Below, piece by piece: positions 10,262 to 22,513 of a stretch of DNA of 64,000 nt; position 1 is the first letter of the stretch; every line of letters starts with the position of its first letter. The notes beneath the pieces are model-generated. The model made no database searches, was not told where the DNA came from, and saw nothing but the letters and a program-made list of their open reading frames with translations. This DNA is from Stomorhina lunata. Its lineage: Eukaryota; Arthropoda; Insecta; Diptera; Rhiniidae. The stretch is from the NCBI GenBank assembly GCA_933228675.1, contig OW121740.1, positions 156,229,828 through 156,293,827 on the forward strand, read 5' to 3'. Both the position numbers and the translations under genes were made by a program.

Positions 10262-10460
10262 AAAATTTCATTTTGAGAAATTTTTAGTATAAAATTTTCT
10301 AATCTTGAAATTTTTAGAAAAATTTGATATCGAACAAGTTTTAAGAAAAATTTTACACCGATAAATTTTCTATAGAATAATTTTATATCAAAAGTTTTAC
10401 GTGAAAATATATCAAAATTTACATCGATAAATTTTCTATAAGAAATTGTATAAAAATTGT
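10262..10460 (-). repeat. Left inverted-repeat arm of the 180-bp array
   Basis: Read on the minus strand, this segment matches the last array unit plus the right flank at 13366-13556 in order: ATACAATTTCTTATAGAAAA, CGATGTAAATTTTGATAT, CGGTGTAAAATTTTTCTTAA, AACTTGTTCGATAT, AAAAATTTCTCAA. The join to the first unit is a near-perfect hairpin at 10455-10475 (ATTGTATACCTATACAAT). Confidence 0.75.
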
Positions 10461-13400
10461 ATACCTATACAATTTTTTATAGAAAATTTATCGATGTAAA
10501 TTTTGATATTTTTTCAAGTAAAACTTATGATACAAAATTATTCTATAGAAAATTTCTCGGTGTAAAATTTTTCTTAATTAAATTTTTTAAAATTTTTCTT
10601 AATTAAATTTTTTAAAATTTTTCTTAATTAAATTTTAATTTTTCTTAATTAAAAAATAATTAAAAAATTGTATACAATTTCTTATAGAAAATTTATCGAT
10701 GTAAATTTTGATATTTTTTCAAGTAAAACTTATGATACAAAATTATTCTATAGAAAATTTCTCGGTGTAAAATTTTTCTTAATTAAATTTTTTTAAATTT
10801 TTCTTAATTAAATTTAAATTTTTCTTAATTAAAAAATAATTAAAAAATTGTATACAATTTCTTATAGAAAATTTATCGATGTAAATTTTGATATTTTTTC
10901 AAGTAAAACTTATGATACAAAATTATTCTATAGAAAATTTCTCGGTGTAAAATTTTTCTTAATTAAATTTTTTTTAAATTTTTCTTAATTAAATTTTAAT
11001 TTTTCTTAATTAAAAAATAATTAAAAAATTTTATACAATTTTTTATAGAAAATTTATCGATGTAAATTTTGATATTTTTTCAAGTAAAACTTATGATACA
11101 AAATTATTCTATAGAAAATTTCTCGGTGTAAAATTTTTCTTAATTAAATTTTTTAAAATTTTTCTTAATTAAATTTAAATTTTTCTTAATTAAAAAATAA
11201 TTAAAAAATTGTATACAATTTCTTATAGAAAATTTATCGATGTAAATTTTGATATTTTTTCAAGTAAAACTTATGATACAAAATTATTCTATAGAAAATT
11301 TCTCGGTGTAAAATTTTTCTTAATTAAATTTTTTAAAATTTTTCTTAATTAAATTTAAATTTTTCTTAATTAAAAAATAATTAAAAAATTGTATACAATT
11401 TCTTATAGAAAATTTATCGATGTAAATTTTGATATTTTTTCAAGTAAAACTTATGATACAAAATTATTCTATAGAAAATTTCTCGGTGTAAAATTTTTCT
11501 TAATTAAATTTTTTTAAATTTTTCTTAATTAAATTTAAATTTTTCTTAATTAAAAAATAATTAAAAAATTGTATACAATTTCTTATAGAAAATTTATCGA
11601 TGTAAATTTTGATATTTTTTCAAGTAAAACTTATGATACAAAATTATTCTATAGAAAATTTCTCGGTGTAAAATTTTTCTTAATTAAATTTTTTTTAAAT
11701 TTTTCTTAATTAAATTTTAATTTTTCTTAATTAAAAAATAATTAAAAAATTTTATACAATTTTTTATAGAAAATTTATCGATGTAAATTTTGATATTTTT
11801 TCAAGTAAAACTTATGATACAAAATTATTCTATAGAAAATTTCTCGGTGTAAAATTTTTCTTAATTAAATTTTTTAAAATTTTTCTTAATTAAATTTAAA
11901 TTTTTCTTAATTAAAAAATAATTAAAAAATTGTATACAATTTCTTATAGAAAATTTATCGATGTAAATTTTGATATTTTTTCAAGTAAAACTTATGATAC
12001 AAAATTATTCTATAGAAAATTTCTCGGTGTAAAATTTTTCTTAATTAAATTTTTTTAAATTTTTCTTAATTAAATTTTAATTTTTCTTAATTAAAAAATA
12101 ATTAAAAAATTGTATACAATTTCTTATAGAAAATTTATCGATGTAAATTTTGATATTTTTTCAAGTAAAACTTATGATACAAAATTATTCTATAGAAAAT
12201 TTCTCGGTGTAAAATTTTTCTTAATTAAATTTTTTTTAATTTTTCTTAATTAAATTTAAATTTTTCTTAATTAAAAAATAATTAAAAAATTGTATACAAT
12301 TTCTTATAGAAAATTTATCGATGTAAATTTTGATATTTTTTCAAGTAAAACTTATGATACAAAATTATTCTATAGAAAATTTCTCGGTGTAAAATTTTTC
12401 TTAATTAAATTTTTTAAAATTTTTCTTAATTAAATTTTAATTTTTCTTAATTAAAAAATAATTAAAAAATTGTATACAATTTTTTATAGAAAATTTATCG
12501 ATGTAAATTTTGATATTTTTTCAAGTAAAACTTATGATACAAAATTATTCTATAGAAAATTTATCGGTGTAAAATTTTTCTTAATTAAATTTTTTTAAAT
12601 TTTTCTTAATTAAATTTTAATTTTTCTTAATTAAAAAATAATTAAAAAATTGTATACAATTTTTTATAGAAAATTTATCGATGTAAATTTTGATATTTTT
12701 TCAAGTAAAACTTATGATACAAAATTATTCTATAGAAAATTTCTCGGTGTAAAATTTTTCTTAATTAAATTTTTTTAAATTTTTCTTAATTAAATTTTAA
12801 TTTTTCTTAATTAAAAAATAATTAAAAAATTGTATACAATTTTTTAAAGAAAATTTATCGATGTAAATTTTGATATTTTTTCAAGTAAAACTTATGATAC
12901 AAAATTATTCTATAGAAAATTTCTCGGTGTAAAATTTTTCTTAATTAAATTTTTTTAAATTTTTCTTAATTAAATTTAAATTTTTCTTAATTAAAAAATA
13001 ATTAAAAAATTGTATACAATTTTTTATAGAAAATTTATCGATGTAAATTTTGATATTTTTTCAAGTAAAACTTATGATACAAAATTATTCTATAGAAAAT
13101 TTCTCGGTGTAAAATTTTTCTTAATTAAATTTTTTTAAATTTTTCTTAATTAAATTTTAATTTTTCTTAATTAAAAAATAATTAAAAAATTGTATACAAT
13201 TTTTTATAGAAAATTTATCGATGTAAATTTTGATATTTTTTCAAGTAAAACTTATGATACAAAATTATTCTATAGAAAATTTCTCGGTGTAAAATTTTTC
13301 TTAATTAATTTTTTTTAAATTTTTCTTAATTAAATTTTAATTTTTCTTAATTAAAAAATAATTAAAAAATTGTATACAATTTTTTATAGAAAATTTATCG

Positions 13401-13483
13401 ATGTAAATTTTGATATTTTTTCAAGTAAAACTTATGATACAAAATTATTCTATAGAAAATTTCTCGGTGTAAAATTTTTCTTA
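10461..13483 (+). repeat. 180-181-bp tandem array, 17 units
   Basis: The marker CGATGTAAATTTTGATATTT recurs about every 180 bases from 10493 to 13398. Each unit holds TATAGAAAATTTATCGATG, CAAGTAAAACTTATGATACA, ATTCTATAGAAAATTTCTCG, then two or three TTTTCTTAATTAAATTT subrepeats and AATTAAAAAATAATTAAAA. The first unit is about 20 bases longer because of an extra subrepeat. Units differ at few positions, mainly T-run length, so homogenisation is recent. The unit contains the CTATAGAAAA core of the surrounding 30-bp satellite and probably arose from it. Confidence 0.93.
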
Positions 13484-13556
13484 AAACTTGTTCGATATAA
13501 AATTTTTCTAAAACTTTCAAGAATAGAAAATTTTATATTAAAAATTTCTCAATAAA
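13366..13556 (+). repeat. Right inverted-repeat arm of the 180-bp array
   Basis: Last array unit plus flank. It is inverted relative to 10262-10460 across almost its whole length. Beyond about 13556 the match to the left flank fades. Confidence 0.72.
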
Positions 13557-16520
13557 ACTATCTTTTTAAAATTGTATATGGATAAGTTTTCTATAGAAAA
13601 TTTTTTATCTCTTTCCAGAGAAAAATATTTAATCGGAAATTTTCTATAGAAATATTGTATAAAGAGGAATTTTCTATATAAACATTAAATTTTAAACATA
13701 ATAATTTTATATAATAATTTTATATCAAGAAATTTTCTATGGAAAAATTTTTTATCGAGAAATTTTCTATAGAAAAAATTTATATCGAGAAAATTTTAGA
13801 TTTTTTAAGAAAAAAGTTATATCGAGAAACTTTTTTAAGAAAAAATTGATGACGAGACATTTTCTATACAAAAATTTTATATCGAGAAAATTTTCTATAG
13901 AAATATTTTATATCGAGATACCTTCTATAGATAAATTTAATATCAAGAAATTTTCTATAAAAAAATTGTGTATCGACAAATTTTCTATAGAAAAATTTAA
14001 TAACGAGAAATTTTCTATAGAAAAATTTAATATAGAAAAAAATTATATTGAGAAATTTTTTTAAGAAAAAATTTATATAGAGAAATTTTTTTTAAGAAAA
14101 AATTTATATAGAGAAATTTTTTTTAAGAAAAAATTTATATCGAGCAATTTTTTTAAGAAAAAGTTTATGTCGAACAATTTTCTATACCAAATTTTTATAT
14201 TGACAAATTTTCATAGAAATGTTTAATATCGAGATACGTTCTATAGAAAAATGTTATATCAAAAAATTTTCTGCTGGAAAAACATGCATCAAGAAATTTT
14301 CTATCGACAAATTTTTGATAGAAAAATTTTATATCGAGAAATTTTTTTAAGAAAAAAATTTAGTCGTCAAATTTTCTATACAAAATTTTTATAACGAGAA
14401 ATTTTAATAGAAACATTTTATATTGAGATAATTTCTTTAGAAAAATTTTATATCGAGAAATTTTCTACAGAACAATTTTATATCAAGAAATTTTCTGTAG
14501 AAAAATTTTATATCGACAAATTTTCTATAGAAAAGATTTATATCAAGAAATTTTCTATAGACAAATTTTCTAAAGAAATATTTTATATCGAGAAATTTTC
14601 CATAAAAAATTTATATTGAGAATTTTTTTTAAGAAAAAATTTATATCGAGAAATTTTTTAGAGAAAAAATTTATGTCGTAAAATTTTTCAAACAAAAAAA
14701 AAATTTTTTATACATTTTTTATATCGAGATACTTTCTATAGAAAAATTTTCTATAGAAAAATTTAATTTTGGCAAATCTTCTATATAAAAATTTAATATT
14801 GGCAAACTTTCTATAGAAAAATTTAATATCGAAAAATTTTCTATAGAAATAATCTATATCGAGAAATTTTCTATAGAGTAATTTTACATTGAGAAATTTT
14901 CTATAGAAAAATTTCATATCGAGAAATTTTCTATAGAAAAATTTCATATCGAGAAATTTTCTATAGAAAAATTTCATATCGAGAAATTTTCTATAGAAAA
15001 ATTTCATATCGAGAAATTTTCAATAGAAAAGTTTCATATCGACAAATTTTTTATAGAAAAAATGTATGTTGAGAAATTTTTTTAAGAAAAATGTATTTTA
15101 AAATATTTTTTATAGAAAAGTTTTATATCGAAAATTTTTTTTTTAATTTTTATAACGAGAAATTTTCATAGAAACATTTTATATTGATATAATTTTTTTA
15201 GAACAATTTTATATCAAGAAATTTTCTACAGAACAATTTTATATCAAGATATTTTCTACAAAAAAATTTTATATCGACAAATTTTATATAGAACAATTTA
15301 ATATCAAGAAATTTTCAAAAGAAAAAATTTATATCGAGAAATTTTCTATAGAAAAAATTTATAGCGAGAAATTTATTGAAGAAAAAATTTATGTCGAAAA
15401 ATTTTTATAAATTTTTTATATTGAGATACTTTCTATAGAAAAATTGTATATCATTAAATTTTCTATGGAAAAATTCAATATTGGTAAATTTTTTATAGAA
15501 AAACTTAATATCGAGAAATTTTCTATAGAAAAATTTATATTAAGAAATTTTCTATAGAATAATTTTACATTGAGAAATCTTCTATAGTAAAAATTTATGT
15601 CGAGAAATTTTTTTAAGAAAAATTTATATCGAGAAATTTTCTATAGAAAAACTTAATATATAGAAATTTTCTATAGAAAAATTTATATTAAGAAATTTTC
15701 TGTGGAATAATTTTACATTGAGAAATTTTCTATAGAAAACATTTATATTGAGAAATTTGTTTAAGAAAAAATTTATATCGAGAAATTTTTTTAAGAAACA
15801 ATTTAAGTTATCAAATTTTCTATTCAAAATTTTTATATCGAGAAATTTTCATAGAAACATTTTATATCGAAATACTTTCTATAGAAAAATTTGATATTAA
15901 AAAATTTTCTACAGAAAAATGTTATATCAAGAAATTTTCAATCGAAAAACTTTATATCGACAAATTATCTATAGATATTGGCAAATTTTCTAAAGAAAAA
16001 TTGAATATCGAAAAATTTATATCAAGAAATTTTTTGAACAAAAAATTTATGTCGAAAAGTTTTTTATACAAAATATTTATAAATTTTTTATATCGAAATA
16101 CTTTCTATAGAAAAATTGTATACCAATAAATTTTCTATAGAAAAATTTAATATTGGGAAATTTTTTATAGAAAAATTTACTATCTATAGAAAAAACTTTT
16201 ATCGAGAAATTTCTATAGAATAATTTTGTATTGGGAAATTTTCTATAGAAAATTTTTATATCGATAAATTTTTTTAAGAAAAAATGTAAATCGTCAAATT
16301 TTCTGTACAAAATTTTTATAACGAGAAATTTTCATAGAAACATTTTATATTGAGATACTTTCTATAGAAAAATTTTATGTCGAGAAATGTTCTAAAAAAA
16401 AAAATATTATATCGAGTAATTTTCTATAGTAAAATTTATATCGAGAAACTTGTTTAAGAAAAAAATTATATGGAGACATTTTTTTAAGAACAAAATATGT
16501 CGAAAAATTTTGATACCCAA
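13557..16520 (+). repeat. ~30-bp satellite block, linker TATATCGAGAAA type, forward
   Basis: Degenerate tandem units of the form TATATCGAGAAATTTTCTAT plus AGAAAAATTT. Five near-identical 30-bp units lie at 14890-15040. Because 30 is a multiple of three, all frames can stay open, giving spurious minus-strand peptides with a KFFYRKFLDM decapeptide repeat (14708-15007 and others). These are not genes. Confidence 0.9.
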
Positions 16521-17389
16521 ATAATATTTGAGAAATCTTAGTTAAGTATTCATTTCACATATAAGTACTAGAAAGGCACCTTATTTTCAAAATTCCACTT
16601 TTTAGTCAAAACATCCCATTGTGCTTCATAACATCAGTACAAAAATTCAATCATTGTCTTTTCAAATACTGAAAATACGTCGCGCGTCATATCTATTTCT
16701 TTCCATCTATGCATCTGCCAATAGGACTCTTTTGTCTGTCCTTCTGTTTATATACTCAGATAGATTTAAGTGAATAGAGTAAGAAGATAACTCTAGTGTT
16801 TATTTTACGTCTGTAAAACGTCTGCAACAAAGTACTTTTACAACATTTCTTAGCATATAACAACAATTTAACTCAAAATTGTCTATTGTTTGTGGCAAAA
16901 AAAGAAAAAGGCGAAAAAATTTGGCAAAATTTGAGGAAAACTGTTTGGATCCCTTTGTAGTAAATATTCGCCTTCCCTCCTTTTTATCAACTTCAACTTC
17001 CCTAAACGGCTTGGTTCGGGTACTTAAAAGTAATTGTGTCTAAATTTGAAGCTTATTAGTACAAATTGTTGCACTTGTTGTCGTTGTCGTCGTTGTCTTC
17101 ATCATCATTATCATCAATGGGATTTATTTCTTGTTTTTTTTTTTTAGATTTTTCTTATATTTGAAGGAAAATTTCGGGAGTTGTTTAGAGTTGATAATTT
17201 AATTGTATATTTTCTTTAGGTTTGTGTGAATTATTGATTTGATTTAGTGTCTGGAATTTGTGATTTTAAGGGAATTGTGTTTTATTGTTAAAGTTTTTTT
17301 GTTTGTTATAAGACGTTTCGCATCTTTAATTGAATATTTAAGGATTATAGAGGATTAATTGTTATTTTCACTCAAAAGTAAGCATGTCT
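16521..17389. other. Intergenic, no gene seen
   Basis: Less repetitive sequence between satellite and the tRNA-like repeat. It contains a GTTGTCGTTGTCGTC/ATCATCATTATCATC microsatellite near 17075-17117 and a T-run. No supported coding frame. Confidence 0.5.
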
Positions 17390-17727
17390 TCCATTAAAGT
17401 ATCAAATATATATTGTAATTTTGTACCAAAATATTATAATACTAAACTCATTTTTAGAACAAAACAATTGTTCATATTTTAGTACTCAAATCATGTTCAC
17501 TTACCAAAACCATATTTTAGTACAAATTTTATATTTTAGCAACAAAAAATTAATTTAGTTTAAATTTCTTATTTGAACCCAAATCATATTTTGGTTCCAG
17601 AATCATAGTTTGGTGCTAAAATTATAGTTGTTTGTGGTTGCTATGGCTTATTTAGTTTGCGCGACGACTACTAAGTGTAACATATCATATTTAGCCTGGG
17701 TTCGAGTCCCGGTCACGGCAACATCAA
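17390..17727 (+). repeat. tRNA-derived (SINE-like) repeat, copy 1
   Basis: Positions 17635-17727 resemble a tRNA: 5' GTTGC pairs with 3' GCAAC, and there is a T-arm CTGGGTTCGAGTCCCGG with a consensus Pol III B box GGTTCGAGTCC at 17699-17709. Upstream, 17390-17630 carries several TTTTAGTAC or TTTGGTGCTAAAAT motifs, also found next to the copy at 20878-21130. The anticodon region is degenerate. Inference: tRNA-related retroposon rather than a working tRNA. Confidence 0.6.
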
Positions 17728-17738
17728 TATATGTAATT

Positions 17739-18074
17739 ATACCCTTCACCACCATAGGTGGAAAGGGTATTATAAGTTTGTGCTGATGTATGTAACGCAT
17801 AGAAATATTTGTCTTAGACCCCACCTTTTAGTATACCAATAGGCTTAGAATCACTTACAGAGTCGATTTAGCGATGTCCGTCTGTCCGTCCGTCTGGCTG
17901 GCTGGACCCCCATGTAAACGTTGTAATCAAACTACAGGTCGCAAGTCCAAAGATAATTTGATTAAATTTAGCGCAGATCAATTTTTTGACAATGGGACCA
18001 TGGCTATTGAAATTCGTCAAAATCGGTCCATTATTTATGGTACCTCCTATAGGTCCCACTTCCCGGAATTGATA
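17739..18074 (+). mobile_element. Family B copy 3, 3' truncated
   Basis: Starts ATACCCTTCACCACCATAGG and stops at CCCGGAATTGATAT, where another family-B copy begins. It includes the GTCCGTCCGTCTGGCTGGC section. It inserted, or was joined, a few bases after the tRNA-like repeat. Confidence 0.85.
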
Positions 18075-18830
18075 TCACCTTCACCACTATAGGTGGAAAG
18101 GGTATTATAAGTTTGTGCTGATGTATGTAACGCATAGAAATATATGTCTTAGACCCACCTTTTAGTATACCAATTGAGCCTATTGAAATCTCTTTCTGAG
18201 TCGATTTAGCGATGTCAGTCCGTTTGTCCGTCTGGCTGGACGACTGACTGGCTGGCTGGACCCTCATGTAAACCTTGTAATCAAACTACAGGTCGTAATT
18301 CTAAAGATAATTTGATGAAATCGTTCATTATTTATGGTACCTTTCATAGGTCCCACTTCCCGGAATTGATATATTGGCCACAAATATCAATATTTTTTCA
18401 TGAAATTTAAAACAGATACTGCTTGCATAATCTTAAATTACTATACCAAATTTCATTGAAATCGGTCCACATTTGACCATAGCTCCCATACAAACTCTTC
18501 TTTAAAAACGCACTAAATGAGACAAAAATCACTAAAACGCTCGTAAATCTGAAGATAATGCGAATTTAAAGTTTTTTAACTTATAATTTTTGTAACAACT
18601 GTAATTAATTTGGCAAATTTCGAGATAATCGGTCCACATTTGACCATAGCTCTCATATAAGTCCAAATGACGGAAACGGCTTAAATATATAAGTTTTGAG
18701 AAAAATTTTGTATGATGGCAAAATTTAGCAAATATTTTTCTTTATACAGAAAAAATAACACCTTTGCCCTTAGTGGTAAAGGGTATCGTATGGTCGGGCT
18801 TGACCGCCTATAGCACTTTCTTACTTGTTT
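18075..18830 (+). mobile_element. Family B copy 4, head-to-tail with copy 3
   Basis: Begins CACCTTCACCACTATAGG at the point where copy 3 stops and runs to TTCTTACTTGTTT. It lacks about 50 bases of the central GGCACAGATCA...GAAATTCGTC part. Tandem joining could reflect insertion into, or recombination within, copy 3. Confidence 0.85.
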
Positions 18831-18831
18831 T

Positions 18832-18996
18832 CTTGGAAGTTTGGTTTTTACAAAAGGTAGCGCCGACGAGGATATTGGATCGCGTACTCGTATTAACAAG
18901 GCAATATCTGCATTCGACATCCTCGGAGCTATTTGGAAATTTCGGAAAATATCGCCTGCAAACCTTTGCAAACAAATGCTTACGGTAAATCCTTAA
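18832..18996 (+). pseudogene. LINE reverse transcriptase thumb-region fragment
   Basis: A 54-codon frame ends at TAA 18994-18996. It reads LGSLVFTKGSADEDIGSR, then an INKAISAFDILGAIWK-like segment. This matches the YLGS...G..DEDI..RI.KA..AF..L..IW block after the RT palm in CR1/Jockey/R1-type LINEs. It starts one base after a family-B copy ends, with no catalytic motif, so it is a short relic. It differs in subfamily from the fragment at 5642-6082. Confidence 0.65.
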
Positions 18997-19085
18997 TATA
19001 TGGGGGCCGATACCGCATAAGAAATGAAGATCTACCTAACGAGACAAACTAAATCCCTGCTTCTATAGAGGATGTCAACGGGTAT

Positions 19086-19540
19086 GAAATATTTGTTGAC
19101 ATCCTTGTCTTAGACTTACCTTTTAGTATACCAATAGACTTAGAATCACTTTCTGAGTCGATTTAGCGATGTCAGTCCGTCCGTTTGGCTGACTGGTCGG
19201 CTGGCTGGACCCCATGTAAACCATGTAATCAAGCTACAGGTCGCAATTCTAATGATAATTTGATAAAATTTGGCACATATCATTATTTTGATAGTGGGAC
19301 CATGGCTATTGAAATTCGTCAAAATCGGTTGATTATTTATGGTACCTCCCATAGGTCCCACTTCCCGGAATTGATATTTTGGGCCACAAAAATCAATATT
19401 TTTTCATGAAATTTAAAACATATACTGCATATGTAAACCAAAATTACTGTATCAAATTTCGTTGAAATCTTCTGTCAAAACGCACTAAATAAGACAAAAA
19501 TCAGTAAAATGCTTGTAAATCTCAAGATAATGAGAATTAT
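19086..19540 (+). mobile_element. Family B copy 5, left part (interrupted by copy 6)
   Basis: Carries the family from TTAGACTTACCTTTTAGTAT to AGATAATGAGAATTAT, with the hairpin end missing. The same element resumes at 20370. It is split by an inverted copy. Confidence 0.82.
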
Positions 19541-19541
19541 C

Positions 19542-20356
19542 AAAAAACAAGTAAGAAAGCGCTATAGTCGGTCAAGCCGACCATACGATACCCTTCACCA
19601 CTAAGGTCAAAGGTGTTATTTTTCCTGTATAAAGACAAATATTTGCTAAATTTTGCCATCATACAAACATTTTCTCAAAACGCATATATTCAACCTGTTT
19701 CCGTCATTTGGACTTATATGAGAGCTAGGGTCAAATGTGGACCGATTATCTCGAAATTTGGCAAATTGATTACAGTTATTACAAAAATTATGTATGCAAA
19801 AAATAAACTCAAAATTTTCATTATCTTTAGATTTACGAGCGTTTTAGTGATTTTTTGTCTAATTTAGTGCGTTTTTGAAGAAGAGTTTGTATGGGAGCTA
19901 TGGTCAAATGTGGACCGATTTCAACGAGATTTGGTACAGTGATTTAAGTTTACATAAGCAGTATCTGTTTTAAATTTCATGAAAAAATATTGATATTTGT
20001 GGCCAATATAGCAATTCCGGGAAGTGGGACCTATGGGAGGTACCATAAATAATGGACCGATTTTGACCAATTTCAATAGCCATGGTCCCATTATCAAAAA
20101 AATTATCTGTGTCAAATTTCATCAAATTATCTTAAGAATTGCGACCTGTAGTTTGATTACAAGGTTTACATGTGGTCCAGCCAGCCAGCCAGACGGTCGG
20201 AAGGACGGACGGACGGACATCGCTAAATCGACTCAGAAAGTGATTCTAAGTCTATTGGTATACTAAAAGGTGGGTCTAAGACAAATATTTCTATGCGTTA
20301 CAAACATCAGCACAAACTTATAATACCCTTTCCACCTATGGTGGTGAAGGGTATAA
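19542..20356 (-). mobile_element. Family B copy 6, complete, nested in copy 5
   Basis: On the plus strand it reads AAAAAACAAGTAAGAAAGCG to GGTGGTGAAGGGTATAATAA, i.e. a full inverted copy. Flanking AGATAATGAGAATT (19525-19538) and AGATAATGAGATT (20370-20382) look like a 13-14-bp target-site duplication within the host copy. Confidence 0.88.
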
Positions 20357-20369
20357 TAACAAAATAGTC

Positions 20370-20652
20370 AGATAATGAGATTTTTGAGTTTATTTTTTGT
20401 ATATATAATTTTTGTAAAAACTGTAATCAATTTGCCAAATTTCGAGATAATTGGTCCACATTTGACCCTAGCTCTCATATAAGTCCAAATAACGGAAACA
20501 GCCTAAATATATAAGTTTTGAGAAAATTTTTGTCTGAAGGCAAAATTTAGCAAATATTTGTCATTTTACAGGAAAAAGAGCATCTTTAACCTTAGTGGTG
20601 AAGGGTATCGTATAGTCGGGCTTGACCGACTATAGCACTTTCTTACTTATTT
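20370..20652 (+). mobile_element. Family B copy 5, right part
   Basis: Resumes the interrupted element at AGATAATGAGATTTTTGAGT and runs to TTCTTACTTATTTTT. Together with 19086-19540 it makes one near-complete element. Confidence 0.85.
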
Positions 20653-20877
20653 TTTTTTCTGAGGCCTACTTTGACGCCCAATAATTCTCCCTGTGAAAAC
20701 ACATGGTAACCAAAATTCAGAAAGCTTGGTTCCTCCTTAACAATTCTCTTATACATACTAATGTAATTTGACTTACGGTTCAAAAGGTATAGACTTATTA
20801 CCAGTTTTTTTGTTTCAAAACACTTTGCGACGAAGAATTAATTTTATTAGAAATTGATAATAACATAAAATGATGTT
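20653..20877. other. Short unique spacer
   Basis: Nothing recognised between a family-B end and the tRNA-like repeat. Confidence 0.4.
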
Positions 20878-21130
20878 GCCGTGACTGGGAAGCGAACCCA
20901 GGTTCAATATGATGTGTTTTGCTTTTTTTACTAGCCAACCAACTAAACCACAGCACTTTTTAGTACCAAAATCGTATTTGATGACTATATATAATTTTTT
21001 AGTATCAAAATCCGCCCTTGTAATAAAGTCTTAATTTAGTACAAAAATCTCACTACAGGTCATATTTTAGTAACAGAGTCATTTTAACCATTTAAAACAT
21101 GTTTTAGTACCGAACTCGTTATTAGAGTTA
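20878..21130 (-). repeat. tRNA-derived (SINE-like) repeat, copy 2
   Basis: On the minus strand a tRNA-like head (GTGCTGTGGTTTAGTTGGTT, then CATCATATTGAACCTGGG and TTCGCTTCCCAGTCACGGCA) lies at about 20878-20960. Its 3' half matches copy 1 (CATATCATATTTAGCCTGGG). The accompanying TTTGGTACTAAAA motifs lie at 20960-21130 on the same side as in copy 1. The B box (GGTTCGCTTCC) is altered. Confidence 0.55.
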
Positions 21131-21682
21131 AATAATTTATTACTTCTAATATTTTTTTTTTATTCTGGAGTCTTCAATTGTTATCTGCTCTGTCTTTTAA
21201 ACAAAAATTTTAATCTTTCCACCCTTCATTTCTTTTGAGACTACATCTTAATTACATTTCATATTGCAAAAAAAAAAAAAAAATTCAATGTTAAATCGGC
21301 CTTAACATTAAGAAGACATAAAACAATTTAATTTAAATCACTTTTTTTATAAAAAACGAAATACCATTAGAGTTTAAAAAGAAACAGATTTTATTGAAAT
21401 TAATCCTTTGTCTCAAGACATTCATCAGAAATCTTTTATTAAAAAAAATTAAATTTCAAAATTTGATTTAAAAAACATATGTTCAACACTCGTCCAAACT
21501 GACAACGAAATAAAATTCCTATTCCACGAAAATATTCAAAATTTTTTAACCAAAAAATTTTCAGTTGATGTATCAATTTGAATACAAACAGAGCAAAAAA
21601 GCTGAAGTAAAAAAGCTTCAGTTTGTTTAGGCTTAAAGTATGGAAATTATATGGCTGTCTTGATTTAAAAAAAAAAAAAAAT
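21131..21682. other. Intergenic, A+T-rich, no gene seen
   Basis: Homopolymer-rich sequence (A-runs at 21268 and 21668). No frame or repeat recognised. Confidence 0.45.
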
Positions 21683-22513
21683 AAATAAGAAAGTGCTATA
21701 GTCGGTCAAGCCCGACCATACGATACCCTTCACCACTAAGGTCAAAGGTGTTCTTTTATCTGTATAAAGAAAAATATTTGCTGAATTTTGCCATCATACA
21801 AACATTTTGTCAAAACTTATTTATTTAAGCTGTTTCCGTCATTTGGACTTATATGAGAGCTAGGGTCAAATGTGGACTAATTATCTCGAAATCTGGCAAA
21901 TTGATTACAGTGGTTGCAAAAATTATGTATGCAAAAAATTAACTTAAAATTTTTATTATCTTTAGATTTACGAGCGTTTTAGTGATTTTCGTCTCATTTA
22001 GTGCGTTTTGATAGCAGAGTTTGTATGGGAGCTATCTATGGTCAAATGTGGACCGATCTCAACGAAATTTGGTATAGTAATTTAAGTTTATATAAGCAGT
22101 ATCTGTTTTAAATTTCATGGAAAAATATTGATATTTGTGGTCAATATATCAATTCCGGGAAGTGGGACCTATGGGAGGTACCATAAATAATTTACCGATT
22201 TTGACGAATTTCAATAGCCATGGTCTTATTATCAAAAAAAATTATATGTTCAAAATTTTATCAAATTATCTTTAGAATTGCAACCTGTCCTTGGATTACA
22301 TGGTTTACATGGGGGTCCAGCCAGACGGACGAACGGACGGACTGACATCGCTAAATCGACTCAGAAAATGATTCTAAGACTATTGGTATACTAAAAGCTG
22401 GGTCTAGACTCCAGACTAGACTAGAGTCTACACTCTAGACAAATATTTCTATGCGTTACATACATCAGCACAAACTTATAATACCCTTTCCAGCTATGGT
22501 GGTGAAGGGTATA
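21683..22513 (-). mobile_element. Family B copy 7, complete
   Basis: Reads on the plus strand from AAATAAGAAAGTGCTATAG to GGTGGTGAAGGGTATAAAAA. It differs from other copies by an inserted ~30-bp palindromic stretch at 22402-22440 (GTCTAGACTCCAGACTAGAC...ACTCTAGAC) inside the normally continuous GGGTCTAAGACAAATATT. An open frame overlapping its end (22421-22801) has no support. Confidence 0.88.

Noticed and set aside
10461..13483. CRISPR-like array (regular repeats)
   Set aside because: Whole 180-bp units are repeated with no unique spacers, in a eukaryotic context.
14708..15007. 99-codon frame with decapeptide repeats (KFFYRKFLDM)
   Set aside because: The 30-bp satellite period is a multiple of three, so open frames arise without selection; similar frames occur in every satellite block and on both strands.
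8535..20266. A recurrent ~60-residue peptide (GGTINN.PILTNFNSHGP...) in several family-B copies
   Set aside because: It follows from sequence similarity of the copies. An overlapping opposite-strand frame is equally conserved, other copies have it broken, and no start or domain is consistent.
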